64,000 nt of DNA from Flammeovirgaceae bacterium 311 (GCA_000597885.1 CP004371.1:434001-498000); one strand, 5' to 3'; numbered from the stretch's first letter, positions 1 through 9,727 are shown. Translations and numbers: made by a program. The notes: generated from the sequence alone by a model not told the origin.

Positions 1-154
1 ACAATTAGCATGGCTAATACTTTATCGGGTTAGTTCCTGATCTGAAAAAGTTAATAGCCTGGTAGCATTGCTGCTAACCTGGTTACCATTGTATATAAAC
101 GAGAATGTTTGGGGATGGTTTAGGGGCAGTATTCCTTGATCGTGAAAATTGTAT

Positions 155-1039
155 TTATTTCTGAATCGGAAATCCACTTTTCAGGTGCAGATCTGTCTGT
201 GGAAATGGAATTTCAATATTGTGCTCTTTAAACTTTTTAAAGATGGCATAGTACAGCTGGCTCTTCAGCACAGTAGGCCTGTTAATATGCTTGATGGTCC
301 AGACCCAGAGTTCAAAGTTCAGGGAGCTGTCCCCGAATTCTGTAAACAAAACATCTGCTGCCGGACTCTTGAGCACATTCTCGTTTTTGGCAGCTACTTC
401 CAGCAGTAAACTTCGTATCTTCTCCGGGTCTTCTTTATAGGCAACACCCACAGGAATGCGAAAACGGACCATACGATCATTATGGCTCCAGTTAATGACC
501 CTGTTAGAGACAAATTCTGAATTAGGAATGATGATGGAGATGTTGTCATTTGTAATGACGGTAGTAGCCCGTGCGGCGATACGTACTACATCTCCTGAAA
601 TATCATCTACCTGTACCCGGTCGCCTACCTTGATAGGGCGCTCAAAAAGAATAATCAGCCCTGAAACAAAGTTATTAAAGATGTTCTGAAGGCCAAAGCC
701 AATACCAACACCGACAGCACCTGCCAGTACACTTAATGCCCCAAGATCTAAACCCGCAGACTGGAAGATAATAATAAGGCCAAGAACAATAATTACATAG
801 CGAACAATGGTACCAATGGACTGGGTCACACCCATATCCATCCTGGTTTTACTTAGTATACGATTTATTAAAATCTGCTTTGCCTTTTTAGCAACAACCA
901 TCACCAGTATAATACTGAGGATCAGGTATAACAAAAAGGTGATGCTGATTTCGCTGCTACCAATATGGCCAAAGGGGGTGCTTAGGAAATCGTAAGCATC
1001 CCTAAACCAGTCTTTAATCTCTAACCATATATTGTTCAA
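155..1039 (-). CDS. MscS-family mechanosensitive ion channel
   Basis: This 294-residue inner-membrane protein should act as a small-conductance mechanosensitive channel that releases solutes on hypo-osmotic shock. Membrane segments are visible at about residues 31-50 and 79-93. The Gly/Ala-rich pore helix lies at about 100-128 and includes GVGIGFGLQNIFNNF. It is followed by the beta-domain hallmark FERPIKVGDRV and then a soluble alpha/beta C-terminal part. It is the last gene of a tight - strand group with ppa and queA, and its start lies 14 bases after the queA stop, so co-transcription is likely. The family is confident; the gating properties are not readable from sequence. Confidence 0.93.
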   Translation of the reverse strand: MNNIWLEIKDWFRDAYDFLSTPFGHIGSSEISITFLLYLILSIILVMVVAKKAKQILINRILSKTRMDMGVTQSIGTIVRYVIIVLGLIIIFQSAGLDLGALSVLAGAVGVGIGFGLQNIFNNFVSGLIILFERPIKVGDRVQVDDISGDVVRIAARATTVITNDNISIIIPNSEFVSNRVINWSHNDRMVRFRIPVGVAYKEDPEKIRSLLLEVAAKNENVLKSPAADVLFTEFGDSSLNFELWVWTIKHINRPTVLKSQLYYAIFKKFKEHNIEIPFPQTDLHLKSGFPIQK

Positions 1040-1053
1040 GGGCCTATATTCTT

Positions 1054-2304
1054 CTAAATTGTTTCTGTGTAAGTACCTGGCAATAAGAGCGAAGAATCAC
1101 CATAACTTAAAAAACGATAATCATTTTCAAGTGCTTGTTTGTAAATCTGCCTCCAGTCTTTGCCAGTGAAAGCTGCTACCAGCAGCATCAGTGTGCTTTC
1201 AGGTTGATGAAAGTTTGTGATCAGGCCTTTGCATATCCTAAATATATAACCAGGAATGATAAAAATTTCAGTTTCGCCGGTAAGTTGTTGATTAGGGTTT
1301 TGTCTTACTCTTTGTAAAACTGCTTGCATTGCCTGTTTTGGATGGGGTAAAATGTTTTCCTGGTAGTTATAACACTCATTTTTACTGATAAAGAACGGTT
1401 CATCTGCATTCTTTAACAACTTTACCCCAAACCAGTAAATGCTTTCCAGGCTACGCATGCTGGTAGTACCTACTGCGATCACTGCTCCTTCGTGATTGAT
1501 GAGTTGTTCAATATTGGCTGCTGTTATCACCAGCTGTTCCCGGTGCATGGGGTGATCAGACAGGTTCTTTTCCTTGATTGGCTGAAAAGTGCCTGCACCG
1601 ACATGTAGTGTAAGCTGCTCAGTCTGGTGGCCGCTTTTTTTCAACTGATCGAGCACTGCTGGTGTAAAATGCAGGCCTGCAGTGGGTGCAGCAACAGCTC
1701 CTTTTTCTTTGCTGTAAACGGTCTGATAACGTTCTTTGTCTTCCAATTCTGCCCTGCGCTTTAAATAAGGGGGTAGGGGAATTTCACCGGCAGCTTCAAC
1801 TATTTCAGCAAAGCTGTATTCCGGGGGCGACCAGCTAAAACCAACCTCTGTGCCCTCTGCATTCTGCAGCTTAGCCTCCAGTAGTACCTCCTGCTGATTA
1901 AGGCTTAGCCGGAGTATGAGTGGTTTGCCATCGCGCCAGCGCTTACGATTTCCAATCATACACTGCCAGCTAGAAAAACCGCTTGTCCCCATTGCCAATT
2001 GAATATCGGTTGTGGGTGCAAGCGGTTGTAGCAGAAATATTTCTATCTGTGCACCGGTTTCTTTTTTAAACTGCAGCCTAGCCGGAATTACCCTGGTATT
2101 ATTAAACACCAGTAAGCTGTGCTTCGGTAAAAGCTGAGGGAGCTCAAAAAAACCTCTGTGCTCAATGGATCCTCTGTTATAAAACAACAGCTTACTTTTA
2201 TCTCGCTCAGGCAGTGGGTGCCTGGCTATTCTATCCTCAGGTAATTCGTAGCGATACTCATCCAGCTGAACAAGATCAAAAATAGTGTTTACGTTAGTTA
2301 ACAT
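1054..2304 (-). CDS. queA: S-adenosylmethionine:tRNA ribosyltransferase-isomerase
   Basis: QueA transfers and isomerises the ribosyl part of S-adenosylmethionine onto 7-aminomethyl-7-deazaguanine in tRNA, giving epoxyqueuosine in the cytoplasm. The N-terminus has the typical YELPEDRIARHPLPERDKSK block, then LLVFNNTRVIPARL, the central APTAGLHFTP motif and the later HVGAGTFQPI and TNFHQPEST motifs. At 416 residues it is somewhat longer than the roughly 350-residue enterobacterial enzyme, which I believe is common in Bacteroidota. It begins 32 bases after ppa and ends 14 bases before mscS. No other queuosine gene is in the window. Confidence 0.96.
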   Translation of the reverse strand: MLTNVNTIFDLVQLDEYRYELPEDRIARHPLPERDKSKLLFYNRGSIEHRGFFELPQLLPKHSLLVFNNTRVIPARLQFKKETGAQIEIFLLQPLAPTTDIQLAMGTSGFSSWQCMIGNRKRWRDGKPLILRLSLNQQEVLLEAKLQNAEGTEVGFSWSPPEYSFAEIVEAAGEIPLPPYLKRRAELEDKERYQTVYSKEKGAVAAPTAGLHFTPAVLDQLKKSGHQTEQLTLHVGAGTFQPIKEKNLSDHPMHREQLVITAANIEQLINHEGAVIAVGTTSMRSLESIYWFGVKLLKNADEPFFISKNECYNYQENILPHPKQAMQAVLQRVRQNPNQQLTGETEIFIIPGYIFRICKGLITNFHQPESTLMLLVAAFTGKDWRQIYKQALENDYRFLSYGDSSLLLPGTYTETI

Positions 2305-2336
2305 GCTTTAAAGCTGCTGCACAGTGGTTGTCTCCG

Positions 2337-2867
2337 TTAATGAGAGGCAGGAATTTTTTTCTCTGATTCTTTCTGATTCTCGTAGCGGTCTTGTGCCTGT
2401 TTAATAAGTTTAAGCGCCTCTTCTTTATTTCCCCATCCTTCTATACCTACTTTTTTCTTCTCCAGGTCTTTATATACCTGAAAGAAATGCTCTATTTCAT
2501 TTTTCAGGTGCGCATTGATTTCTTCCAGGGAGAAAAACTTATTCCAGATTGGATCACTCATGGGAACGCATAATATTTTAGCATCCGGCCCTTTCTCATC
2601 TGTCATAAAAAAAACTCCTATCGGACGTACTTCAATAACACAACCAGGAAAAGTAGGTTCTGATACCAGCACCAGGGCATCTAGGGCGTCGCCATCTTCG
2701 CCCAGGGTCTCCAGGAAAAATCCATAGTCGCTGGGGTAGTGCATGGAAGAAAAGATCATGCGGTCGTAGCGTATCATTTTACGCTTATAATCATATTCGT
2801 ATTTATTCCGGCTACCTTTTGGAATTTCTACCATCACATCAATGGTAAACTCTTTCTGCTGATCCAT
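2337..2867 (-). CDS. ppa: Inorganic pyrophosphatase (family I)
   Basis: This soluble Mg-dependent enzyme hydrolyses pyrophosphate to phosphate and so pulls biosynthetic reactions forward. It has 176 residues, the normal size for bacterial family I enzymes. Visible motifs are EIPKGSRNKYEYD near residues 14-26, YPSDYGF, and the signature GEDGDALDALV, in which Asp58, Asp60 and Asp63 correspond to metal-binding residues of the family. It is the first gene of the - strand group ppa-queA-mscS. The charged C-terminal tail (about 155-176) is not conserved in the family. Confidence 0.96.
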   Translation of the reverse strand: MDQQKEFTIDVMVEIPKGSRNKYEYDYKRKMIRYDRMIFSSMHYPSDYGFFLETLGEDGDALDALVLVSEPTFPGCVIEVRPIGVFFMTDEKGPDAKILCVPMSDPIWNKFFSLEEINAHLKNEIEHFFQVYKDLEKKKVGIEGWGNKEEALKLIKQAQDRYENQKESEKKIPASH

Positions 2868-2956
2868 TCGATTTGTTTTAAGTATTTATATTCTTAGTAT
2901 AACTGTTAGCAGCCAATGTGGTTGAGGCTACTCAACCTTATTATTAAATTAGCGCC

Positions 2957-4030
2957 ATGCATTTTTCTGCAAAAGTAAGAAAACACAGGCTTCAATTCTA
3001 TTTCTCAGCAGGAACTTCTCGAGGAATTCTGCATTTTAAAGATTCGTGGTTCCTAAAGCTGGAGGCAGCAGGCAGGTGTGGCGTAGGAGAAGCTGGTCCA
3101 TTAGCTGGCTTAAGCCCGGAGGGCACAGAACTTGATGCATTATGGCCTCAGGTACTTAAAAACATGGATTCCGGAGGAATTCCTAAAACAATTGAAGAGG
3201 TTTATCAGCTGGCTGCAGGGGCAGCAGAAGGTGTAGCATCCATTCAGTTTGCACTGGAAACTGCCATGCTGGACTGGCTCCTGGGTGGTGAGAAAAAATT
3301 ATTCAACAACAGCTTTTCTTCCGGAGCATCCTGTATTTCCATCAACGGACTCATCTGGATGGCCGATAAAGGTACCATGAAATCCCGTATTGATGAAAAG
3401 CTCAATGAGGGGTTCAGCTGCCTGAAACTTAAAATAGGGGCAATAGACTTCAAAGAAGAATTAAGTTTGCTGGCTTACATCAGGAGCCTTTACCCGGCAG
3501 AAGAGCTGGTGATACGTGTAGATGCTAATGGTGCTTTTAGCCCTGCAGAGGCACCAACCAAACTTTCGCAGCTTGCCGAATGGGATTTACATTCTATTGA
3601 ACAACCTATCAGGCAGGGGCAATATATTGCCATGCAGCAGCTGTGCCGGCAATCGCCTATAGCTGTTGCACTCGATGAAGAATTGATTGGTATGACCACC
3701 ACCCTTCAGAAACAGGAGTTGCTGGATAAGCTGCAGCCGCCTTACATCATATTAAAACCCAGCCTGCTGGGAGGATTGGCTGCCACCGGGGAGTGGATAA
3801 AACTTGCAGAGGAACGCGGTATTGGCTGGTGGATCACCTCTGCCCTGGAATCTAATATAGGCCTGAATGCAATTGCTCAGTTTACAGCCCAGTTTTCTCC
3901 AGAACTACCACAGGGTTTGGGAACGGGGAAGCTTTACACCAATAACCTCCCATCGCCTCTGGAAGTAGAAAATGGATTTTTATGCTACAGGCAGGATGCT
4001 GCCTGGGATCTGTCGTTACTGGGGTGGTAA
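2957..4030 (+). CDS. menC: o-Succinylbenzoate synthase (enolase superfamily)
   Basis: MenC dehydrates SHCHC to o-succinylbenzoate in menaquinone synthesis. The 357-residue protein has the enolase-superfamily layout: an N-terminal capping domain and a TIM barrel with the KxK motif at Lys157/Lys159 (LKLKIGA), metal ligands Asp189 (RVDANGAF), Glu215 (IEQPI) and Asp240 (ALDEEL), and the second catalytic lysine at 267 (ILKPSLLGG). It stands alone, divergent from ppa and convergent with the sirtuin gene only 6 bases away. The related dipeptide epimerases and N-acylamino-acid racemases share these residues; MenC is preferred on overall resemblance to Bacteroidota enzymes, not on an operon. Confidence 0.85.
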   Translation: MHFSAKVRKHRLQFYFSAGTSRGILHFKDSWFLKLEAAGRCGVGEAGPLAGLSPEGTELDALWPQVLKNMDSGGIPKTIEEVYQLAAGAAEGVASIQFALETAMLDWLLGGEKKLFNNSFSSGASCISINGLIWMADKGTMKSRIDEKLNEGFSCLKLKIGAIDFKEELSLLAYIRSLYPAEELVIRVDANGAFSPAEAPTKLSQLAEWDLHSIEQPIRQGQYIAMQQLCRQSPIAVALDEELIGMTTTLQKQELLDKLQPPYIILKPSLLGGLAATGEWIKLAEERGIGWWITSALESNIGLNAIAQFTAQFSPELPQGLGTGKLYTNNLPSPLEVENGFLCYRQDAAWDLSLLGW

Positions 4031-4036
4031 GGAATT

Positions 4037-4738
4037 TTAATTTGATAATTTTTCAATTAACTCCCTGCACACCTTAGGCACACCAACTGAGGCTTTCTCT
4101 TCCAGCAGAAAGAGGTTAGGGCGGGGGTGGACCAGGGGCAGCCTTGGGTCTATGATGTACTTTGGAATATGATCATCAACATAGTAGAGCAGGCTTGCTG
4201 CCGGATATACCTGCATCGAGGTGCCTACAACCATAAAAATATCAGCTTCGGCAGTTTCGGCAATGGCTGGCTCCATCATGGGTACTGCCTCGCCAAACCA
4301 TACTACATGCGGCCGTAATTGCGAGCCTTTTTCACAACAGTCACCAAGCTTTAATTCCCAGTCTGTAATATCGTACAACAATGATTCATCTGCAGTACTT
4401 CGGCTTTTGAACAACTCTCCGTGCAGGTGGAGTACTTTGCTGCTGCCGGCTTTCTCATGCAGGTTATCAATGTTTTGGGTAATGATGGTAACCCTGAAAT
4501 GCTTTTCCAGATCAGCAAGTGCTGTATGACCCGCATTAGGTTTAACATCTCTGGCTGCTTTGCGCCTTTGATTATAAAACTCCAGCACCAGCTCCTGGTT
4601 ACGGGTCCAGGCCTCTGGTGTAGCAACATCCTCAACATTATGGCCTTCCCATAATCCGTTGGAGTCTCTAAAGGTAGGAATGCCGCTTTCTGCACTGATG
4701 CCAGCGCCTGTGAGCACAACAACTTTTTTCTTTTCCAT
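4037..4738 (-). CDS. cobB: Sir2-family NAD-dependent protein deacylase
   Basis: Sirtuins remove acyl groups from protein lysines using NAD. The 233-residue protein has the NAD-binding GAGISAESGIPTFR motif at residues 11-24, TQNIDNLHEKAG at 88-98 and the catalytic histidine at 106 in HLHGEL. Tyr55 and Arg58 (FYNQRR) match the Y-x-x-R pair used by class III desuccinylases such as SIRT5 and E. coli CobB. The usual four zinc-binding cysteines are mostly missing: nothing replaces the first pair, and only Cys133/Cys134 lie near the second position. I recall this being shared by Bacteroidota homologues. It is a single gene behind its own upstream terminator region. Confidence 0.93.
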   Translation of the reverse strand: MEKKKVVVLTGAGISAESGIPTFRDSNGLWEGHNVEDVATPEAWTRNQELVLEFYNQRRKAARDVKPNAGHTALADLEKHFRVTIITQNIDNLHEKAGSSKVLHLHGELFKSRSTADESLLYDITDWELKLGDCCEKGSQLRPHVVWFGEAVPMMEPAIAETAEADIFMVVGTSMQVYPAASLLYYVDDHIPKYIIDPRLPLVHPRPNLFLLEEKASVGVPKVCRELIEKLSN

Positions 4739-4741
4739 AAC

Positions 4742-4770
4742 AAAAAAACCTCCCAGGGGTCGGGAGGTTT
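4742..4770 (-). terminator. Intrinsic terminator of the GAF/PAS gene
   Basis: On the - strand an 8-base stem (AACCTCCC with GGGAGGTT, 4762-4769 and 4747-4754) is followed by a run of seven T. It lies 37 bases past the stop of the GAF/PAS gene and just before the sirtuin start. Confidence 0.9.
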
Positions 4771-4806
4771 AAGATAATGCTATTTAATTATTTGTAGTCC
4801 GGCAAA

Positions 4807-7182
4807 TTATAATTTATCATTTCCGGCAAGTGCCTGCTGCCAGCGTGTAATATCTTTAGAGGCAACAATGGCACCAATCACTTTGCCAGTTGTAGAATCC
4901 ACAATAGGGTGGTGGTGCACTTCTATCGTTAACACTTTGTCTTTCAGGGGGCGTTCGGTAACCATTACAAAAGATTCGCCTGCCAGTGCTCTGTCGTAGC
5001 GTTCCTTCCAGCTAGCATGCTGATCGGGGGGGAGTTTATCAAAAATATTTTCACCCTCCTGCAGGCTTATGTTGGATTGCGCATAGCGGTCCTTTAAGGT
5101 TTTATTGGCGATCAGTATTTTGTAATTGTTGTCGATGGCAAAGTAGGTATCGTCAGTATTGTCAATCAGGCTGTTTACGATAAAGCGTTTATACTCTGCC
5201 TCCTGCTGTGCCAATACAGTTTCTGTAACATCTCTGGATATAACAGAAACACCCACCACACGACCTTCCTCGTTTCTGATAGGATTATGATAGGTTTGAG
5301 AATAGCGGTTACCTGCAGAACCGGAGGTTTCCTGCACGATGGAGAACTGCTCTCCGGCAAGCGCCCTGTCGTAGCGGGGTTTCCATACCTCCCAGGCAGT
5401 TTTAGGTAATATTTCGCTGATAAAAGTACCCTCCTGCAGGTTGATGCCCATACCCTTATACTTATCCGACAGCACCTTGTTGACTACCGTGATCCGATAC
5501 TCCTGATCGATGGCAAAGATGGTATCAGGTGTATTGTTGATCACAGAGTTTAAATTATGTTCCTTCCGTTCGATAAGGGTTTTGGCCCGGGTCATTTCCT
5601 CCTGCGTGGCCTGCAGCTCTTCCATATTCTGCCGCATCTCTTCCTCCTGGGCCCTTAGTTCCTCGGTCAGTTCCTGGAATCGCTCCAGCAGCAGATGTGT
5701 TTGCTCATTAGCTTTTGTGGTAGAAACCGCTGCAGCCAGGTTCTCGGCAATTTTACTGATGAAATCAACCTGGTATGGTTTAAAACTTGAAAATGAAGCC
5801 AGTTCCAGCACACCCTGGGATTGTTCGTTGGCAATCAGAGGCACTATCAGTACTTCTGTTGGGTTGGCTCCTCCCAGACCAGAACGCACCTGTACATATT
5901 CCTTCGGAACATCATTGATGTGAATAATATTTTCTTCCTGCCAGGCCTGCCCACACAATCCTTCGCCTATCAGGATTTCTTTCTGCAGGTATTTTTTCCG
6001 ATCGTAGGCGTAGCTCGATACCATGGTAAGCACTTCCTGCTCCAGGGTATCACTTTTTTGTATCACAAATATGGCTCCCTGGTTAGCACCTACATATTTC
6101 ACCAGTTTGGAAAGAGCCACGTCACATAATTCGTTGATGGAGCTATTGTTGTTCCGGATGATATCACCAAAAAGAGTAAAACCCTCATTTACCCAGTTAC
6201 GTTGCTGATCATCCTGTGCAACCTGGTACAAGCTGTCGCGCATACCTGCCAGGCTGCTGCCAAGCGCGCCCTGCTTATTGAATACCTCGATATTATTATC
6301 AAACTTTCCTTCTCCAACCTGAATGGCAAAATGCTGTACCTCACGAAGGTGATCAGTTAGCTTGCCTAATTCTTTTGTAATATGACTGGTTTCGTTACTG
6401 CTTTGCCAGATGGCATCCGGAATGTTACCATGGCTTAGTTCTTTGATGGTTTGTTTTACCCTGTACAGGCTGCTGACAACTTGTACGATCAGGAAATATC
6501 CAATAACTGTGCCTGCAAGGATGCAAAGAATAAGAAAGCACAGTGCAATATATTTCATGTACAGTAGGTATTGCTGTTGTTTAGCCTGCTCATCAGCAAT
6601 CATCTGGTCAATTCTTGTTATCAGAAGCGTAATAAGCGTTTCAGCTTTGGTGTTAACCTTTTCTGTATTTTTTACTAATGCGGATTTGAAGGGAGCCAGA
6701 CTGATGGTAGCACCTGCAGTATCCGGTAAATTCCTGGCAGTAGTAATTTGTTGTTGGACAGCTGCTAGCAGTTGTTGTTGCTCTTGGTAAATATCCTTTA
6801 ACTGGAGATCCAATGCAGCAATATCATTTTTATTCTGGTGATGAACGGTGGTGGTATTGATTTCCACAACTTTACTGATAGAATTCTCTAAACTTTTCTG
6901 CCAAAGCGCATTCCATTCAACCAAATGGGCTTCCTTTTCAGTATCCAAATAAAGGTTAATCTGCAGTACACTCTTGTTTAAATCTGTGCTGATGCTTTTC
7001 AGCGATGATTGTGCAGGTGATAGAACCGTGTTGAGTGTGTTTTGGGAATAGTTGAGTTGATCAGATATCCAGTAATTAGAGACAGTGAGCAGCAGGGTAA
7101 AGGTACCCATTGCAATCAGCGCAAGTATGATATTGCCTTTGATGCTGTTCAGGCGTAGCACAGTTTTTAAAATTGATAACAT
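4807..7182 (-). CDS. Membrane-bound GAF/PAS sensory protein without kinase domain
   Basis: A 791-residue sensor. From the ATG at 7182 the order is: a membrane segment near residues 14-35, an extracytoplasmic helical sensor region, a second membrane segment (around 210-230), a HAMP-like linker, a GAF domain, a Glu/Gln-rich coiled coil (EELRAQEEEMRQNMEELQ) and two PAS domains. The two PAS domains resemble each other (both contain RYDRALAGE), so they arose by duplication. The protein stops after the second PAS (DITRWQQAL) with no histidine kinase, GGDEF or methyl-accepting domain. A GTG 13 codons upstream (7221) is a possible longer start. What receives the signal is unknown; topA lies upstream behind its own terminator. 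Confidence 0.85.
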   Translation of the reverse strand: MLSILKTVLRLNSIKGNIILALIAMGTFTLLLTVSNYWISDQLNYSQNTLNTVLSPAQSSLKSISTDLNKSVLQINLYLDTEKEAHLVEWNALWQKSLENSISKVVEINTTTVHHQNKNDIAALDLQLKDIYQEQQQLLAAVQQQITTARNLPDTAGATISLAPFKSALVKNTEKVNTKAETLITLLITRIDQMIADEQAKQQQYLLYMKYIALCFLILCILAGTVIGYFLIVQVVSSLYRVKQTIKELSHGNIPDAIWQSSNETSHITKELGKLTDHLREVQHFAIQVGEGKFDNNIEVFNKQGALGSSLAGMRDSLYQVAQDDQQRNWVNEGFTLFGDIIRNNNSSINELCDVALSKLVKYVGANQGAIFVIQKSDTLEQEVLTMVSSYAYDRKKYLQKEILIGEGLCGQAWQEENIIHINDVPKEYVQVRSGLGGANPTEVLIVPLIANEQSQGVLELASFSSFKPYQVDFISKIAENLAAAVSTTKANEQTHLLLERFQELTEELRAQEEEMRQNMEELQATQEEMTRAKTLIERKEHNLNSVINNTPDTIFAIDQEYRITVVNKVLSDKYKGMGINLQEGTFISEILPKTAWEVWKPRYDRALAGEQFSIVQETSGSAGNRYSQTYHNPIRNEEGRVVGVSVISRDVTETVLAQQEAEYKRFIVNSLIDNTDDTYFAIDNNYKILIANKTLKDRYAQSNISLQEGENIFDKLPPDQHASWKERYDRALAGESFVMVTERPLKDKVLTIEVHHHPIVDSTTGKVIGAIVASKDITRWQQALAGNDKL

Positions 7183-7351
7183 GGGGAGGAGCGTTGAACG
7201 TGAAAACTGAACTTTGTACACCTATATTACGCATTTGTATGCATTGCTGAATGGCAGGAGTAATAAAATAGACTTAATTTAAGAAAAGAATTAATTTATA
7301 GTGGATGCTTTTTTAGAGAGGATGAATCAAGGGATACAGGCTGAAAAAGCA

Positions 7352-7383
7352 TAAAAAAAGCCTCTCCCGGGCAGGAGAGGCTG
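7352..7383 (-). terminator. Intrinsic terminator of topA
   Basis: On the - strand a 9-base stem (AGCCTCTCC paired with GGAGAGGCT, 7374-7382 and 7360-7368, loop of 5) precedes seven T. It begins 11 bases after the topA stop codon. Confidence 0.92.
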
Positions 7384-7393
7384 GTTTTTGGTC

Positions 7394-9727
7394 TTATTTC
7401 TTTTTTGCAAATTTTCGTCCTTTTTTCTCTGGCGTTTGTTCTGCCAGTGTCAGGCATTCATGTAAGGTCAAACTTTCCGGTTCCTTGTCCTTCGGTATCT
7501 TTACATTTTTAGATCCGACCTTGATGTAGGGGCCATACCTGCCCTGCAGTACCTGGACCTCGGCATTTTCCTCAAAGAGTTTGATAACTTTCTTGGCATC
7601 TGCTTCCTGCTTGTCTTTTATCAGCGTTATAGCTGTTTCTTCATCTACAAACAGTGGATCCATTCCTTTCGGTAAGCTGTAAAACTTACTGTTGTGACGC
7701 AGGTAAGGACCAAAGCGGCCAATGGCTGCCGTAATAGTTTTACCCTCCAGTTCTCCCACCGTTCTGGGCAGTTTAAAGAGCTCAAGTGCTTCTTCCAGTG
7801 TAATACTTTCCAGGTATTGGCCTTTGCGCAGGCTGGCATACTGAGGCTTTTCTTCCTCCGTACCTTCTCCCAGCTGTACAATAGGACCAAACTTGCCTAA
7901 ACGTGCATAGACGGTAAGGCCTGTTTTAGGATCTGTGCCTATTTCACGTAGGGTATTAACAGATGCCCGCTCAATATTTTCAGTATTTTCTACTTTTTCA
8001 TGAAAGGTACCATAGAAACGGCCAATCATTTTACTCCATTCCTCATTGCCCTGGGCAATTTCGTCAAACTCTTTTTCTACGCGGGCAGTAAAGGAGTAAT
8101 CAATTACATTAGGGAAGTTTTTTACCAGGAAGTCATTCACCACCATGGCCAGGTTGGTAGGGAAAAGTTTATTCTTTTCCGCTCCAGTAATTTCCGTCTT
8201 GGTTTCCTGGCGGAGATCATCCTTCTCCAGGTACAGTTCCTGGTATTCACGTTCCTTACCTGCACGTTCCTCTTTGATTACATACTCACGCTTTTGAATG
8301 GTGGAGATGGTAGGAGCATAGGTAGAAGGACGCCCGATTCCCATTTCTTCCAGTTTCTTCACAAGGGAGGCTTCTGTATAACGGGCAGGTGGCCTGCTGA
8401 AAGTTTCGCGTGCCTTTAGCTGGCGTGAGCTTAACTTCTGACCTTCAGACATGGGAGGCAAAACACCTTTTTGTTCGCCGTCTTCTGCTTCCTCGTCTGT
8501 AGATTCAATATAAACCTTTAAAAAGCCATCAAACTTAACCACCTCGCCTGTAGCAGTGAAGTGGTATTGTCCCGGAGCCGGCACGGCATGTTGTATGGCT
8601 ACACGTACAATGGTTCGCTCAAGCTGTGCATCGGCCATCTGAGAGGCAATGGCCCTTTTCCAGATCAGTTCATAAAGGCGTTGTTCAGCATTGTCGCTGC
8701 TGGCATCCTGCTGGCCGAAATCAGTAGGACGTATGGCTTCGTGTGCTTCCTGTGCAGACTGGCTTTTGGTTTTGTAATGGCGGGTATGAGAATACTGCTT
8801 ACCCCACTCACTTGTAATAACGGCAGCAGCATTTTGTTGTGCTTCTTCCGATAGGTTTGTAGAGTCGGTACGCATATAAGAAATTTTACCAGCTTCATAC
8901 AGGCGCTGTGCCAGCGACATGGTACGGCTAACAGAATAACCCAGCTTACGCGATGCTTCCTGCTGCAGGGTAGAAGTGGTGAATGGCGGTGCCGGAGATT
9001 TTTTAACAGGCTTTTTCTCTAGTTTTTCAATCTGGTAACCTGCTCCCTTGCAGCTTTCCAGAAATACCCGTGCTTCCTCCAGCGTATCAAAGCGTGTACT
9101 TAATTCAGCAGAGAGTGATTTTCCCTCCGGCAGGCTGAAAACAGCTGTAACCCGGTAGCTAGAGGTACTTTGGTGTTTATCAATATCACGCTCGCGATCT
9201 ACTACCAGGCGCACAGCAACCGATTGAACCCTGCCTGCCGAAAGACCTTTGCGTACTTTTTTCCAGAGAACGGGAGATAATTCAAAACCTACCAGTCTGT
9301 CCAGGATACGCCGGGCCTGCTGTGCATTGACCAGGTCAAGGTCTATCATGCGGGGATTACTCAAGGCCTGTTGAATAGCCTTTTTAGTAATTTCATGAAA
9401 AACAATTCGTTTGGTATTCTGGTCGTTGAGCTTCAGGGTTTCTTTCAGGTGCCAGCTGATGGCTTCTCCTTCGCGGTCGTCGTCACTCGCCAGGAAGATG
9501 AATTCTGATTCTAGGGCAAGCTTCTTTAACTGCTTGATTATGTCTTTTTTATCACTACTTACCTCATAGGTTGGATGAAAGCCATTGGCTATATCAATGG
9601 CCATATCGTCTTTGGGCAAGTCTCTCACGTGACCATAGCTGGATGCAACCTTAAATTCCTTACCTAAGTATCCTTCTATAGTTTTGGCTTTCGCCGGTGA
9701 TTCTACGATCACTAAATTTTTGGCCAT
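7394..9727 (-). CDS. topA: DNA topoisomerase I
   Basis: Type IA topoisomerase that relaxes negative supercoils. The 777-residue protein opens with the Toprim domain (VESPAKAKTIEGYL at 8-21 and SDDDREGEAISWH at 81-93), then the core with SAGRVQSVAVR at 163-173 and the catalytic tyrosine at 284 in SYMRTDST. The GIGRPSTYAPTI motif follows. The C-terminus carries repeats of the form GRFGPYL/GRYGPYIKVG in place of the cysteine zinc fingers of E. coli TopA, and ends in a lysine-rich tail. This arrangement is usual in Bacteroidota. It is monocistronic, with a terminator right after it, and divergent from the SixA-like gene. Confidence 0.97.
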   Translation of the reverse strand: MAKNLVIVESPAKAKTIEGYLGKEFKVASSYGHVRDLPKDDMAIDIANGFHPTYEVSSDKKDIIKQLKKLALESEFIFLASDDDREGEAISWHLKETLKLNDQNTKRIVFHEITKKAIQQALSNPRMIDLDLVNAQQARRILDRLVGFELSPVLWKKVRKGLSAGRVQSVAVRLVVDRERDIDKHQSTSSYRVTAVFSLPEGKSLSAELSTRFDTLEEARVFLESCKGAGYQIEKLEKKPVKKSPAPPFTTSTLQQEASRKLGYSVSRTMSLAQRLYEAGKISYMRTDSTNLSEEAQQNAAAVITSEWGKQYSHTRHYKTKSQSAQEAHEAIRPTDFGQQDASSDNAEQRLYELIWKRAIASQMADAQLERTIVRVAIQHAVPAPGQYHFTATGEVVKFDGFLKVYIESTDEEAEDGEQKGVLPPMSEGQKLSSRQLKARETFSRPPARYTEASLVKKLEEMGIGRPSTYAPTISTIQKREYVIKEERAGKEREYQELYLEKDDLRQETKTEITGAEKNKLFPTNLAMVVNDFLVKNFPNVIDYSFTARVEKEFDEIAQGNEEWSKMIGRFYGTFHEKVENTENIERASVNTLREIGTDPKTGLTVYARLGKFGPIVQLGEGTEEEKPQYASLRKGQYLESITLEEALELFKLPRTVGELEGKTITAAIGRFGPYLRHNSKFYSLPKGMDPLFVDEETAITLIKDKQEADAKKVIKLFEENAEVQVLQGRYGPYIKVGSKNVKIPKDKEPESLTLHECLTLAEQTPEKKGRKFAKKK

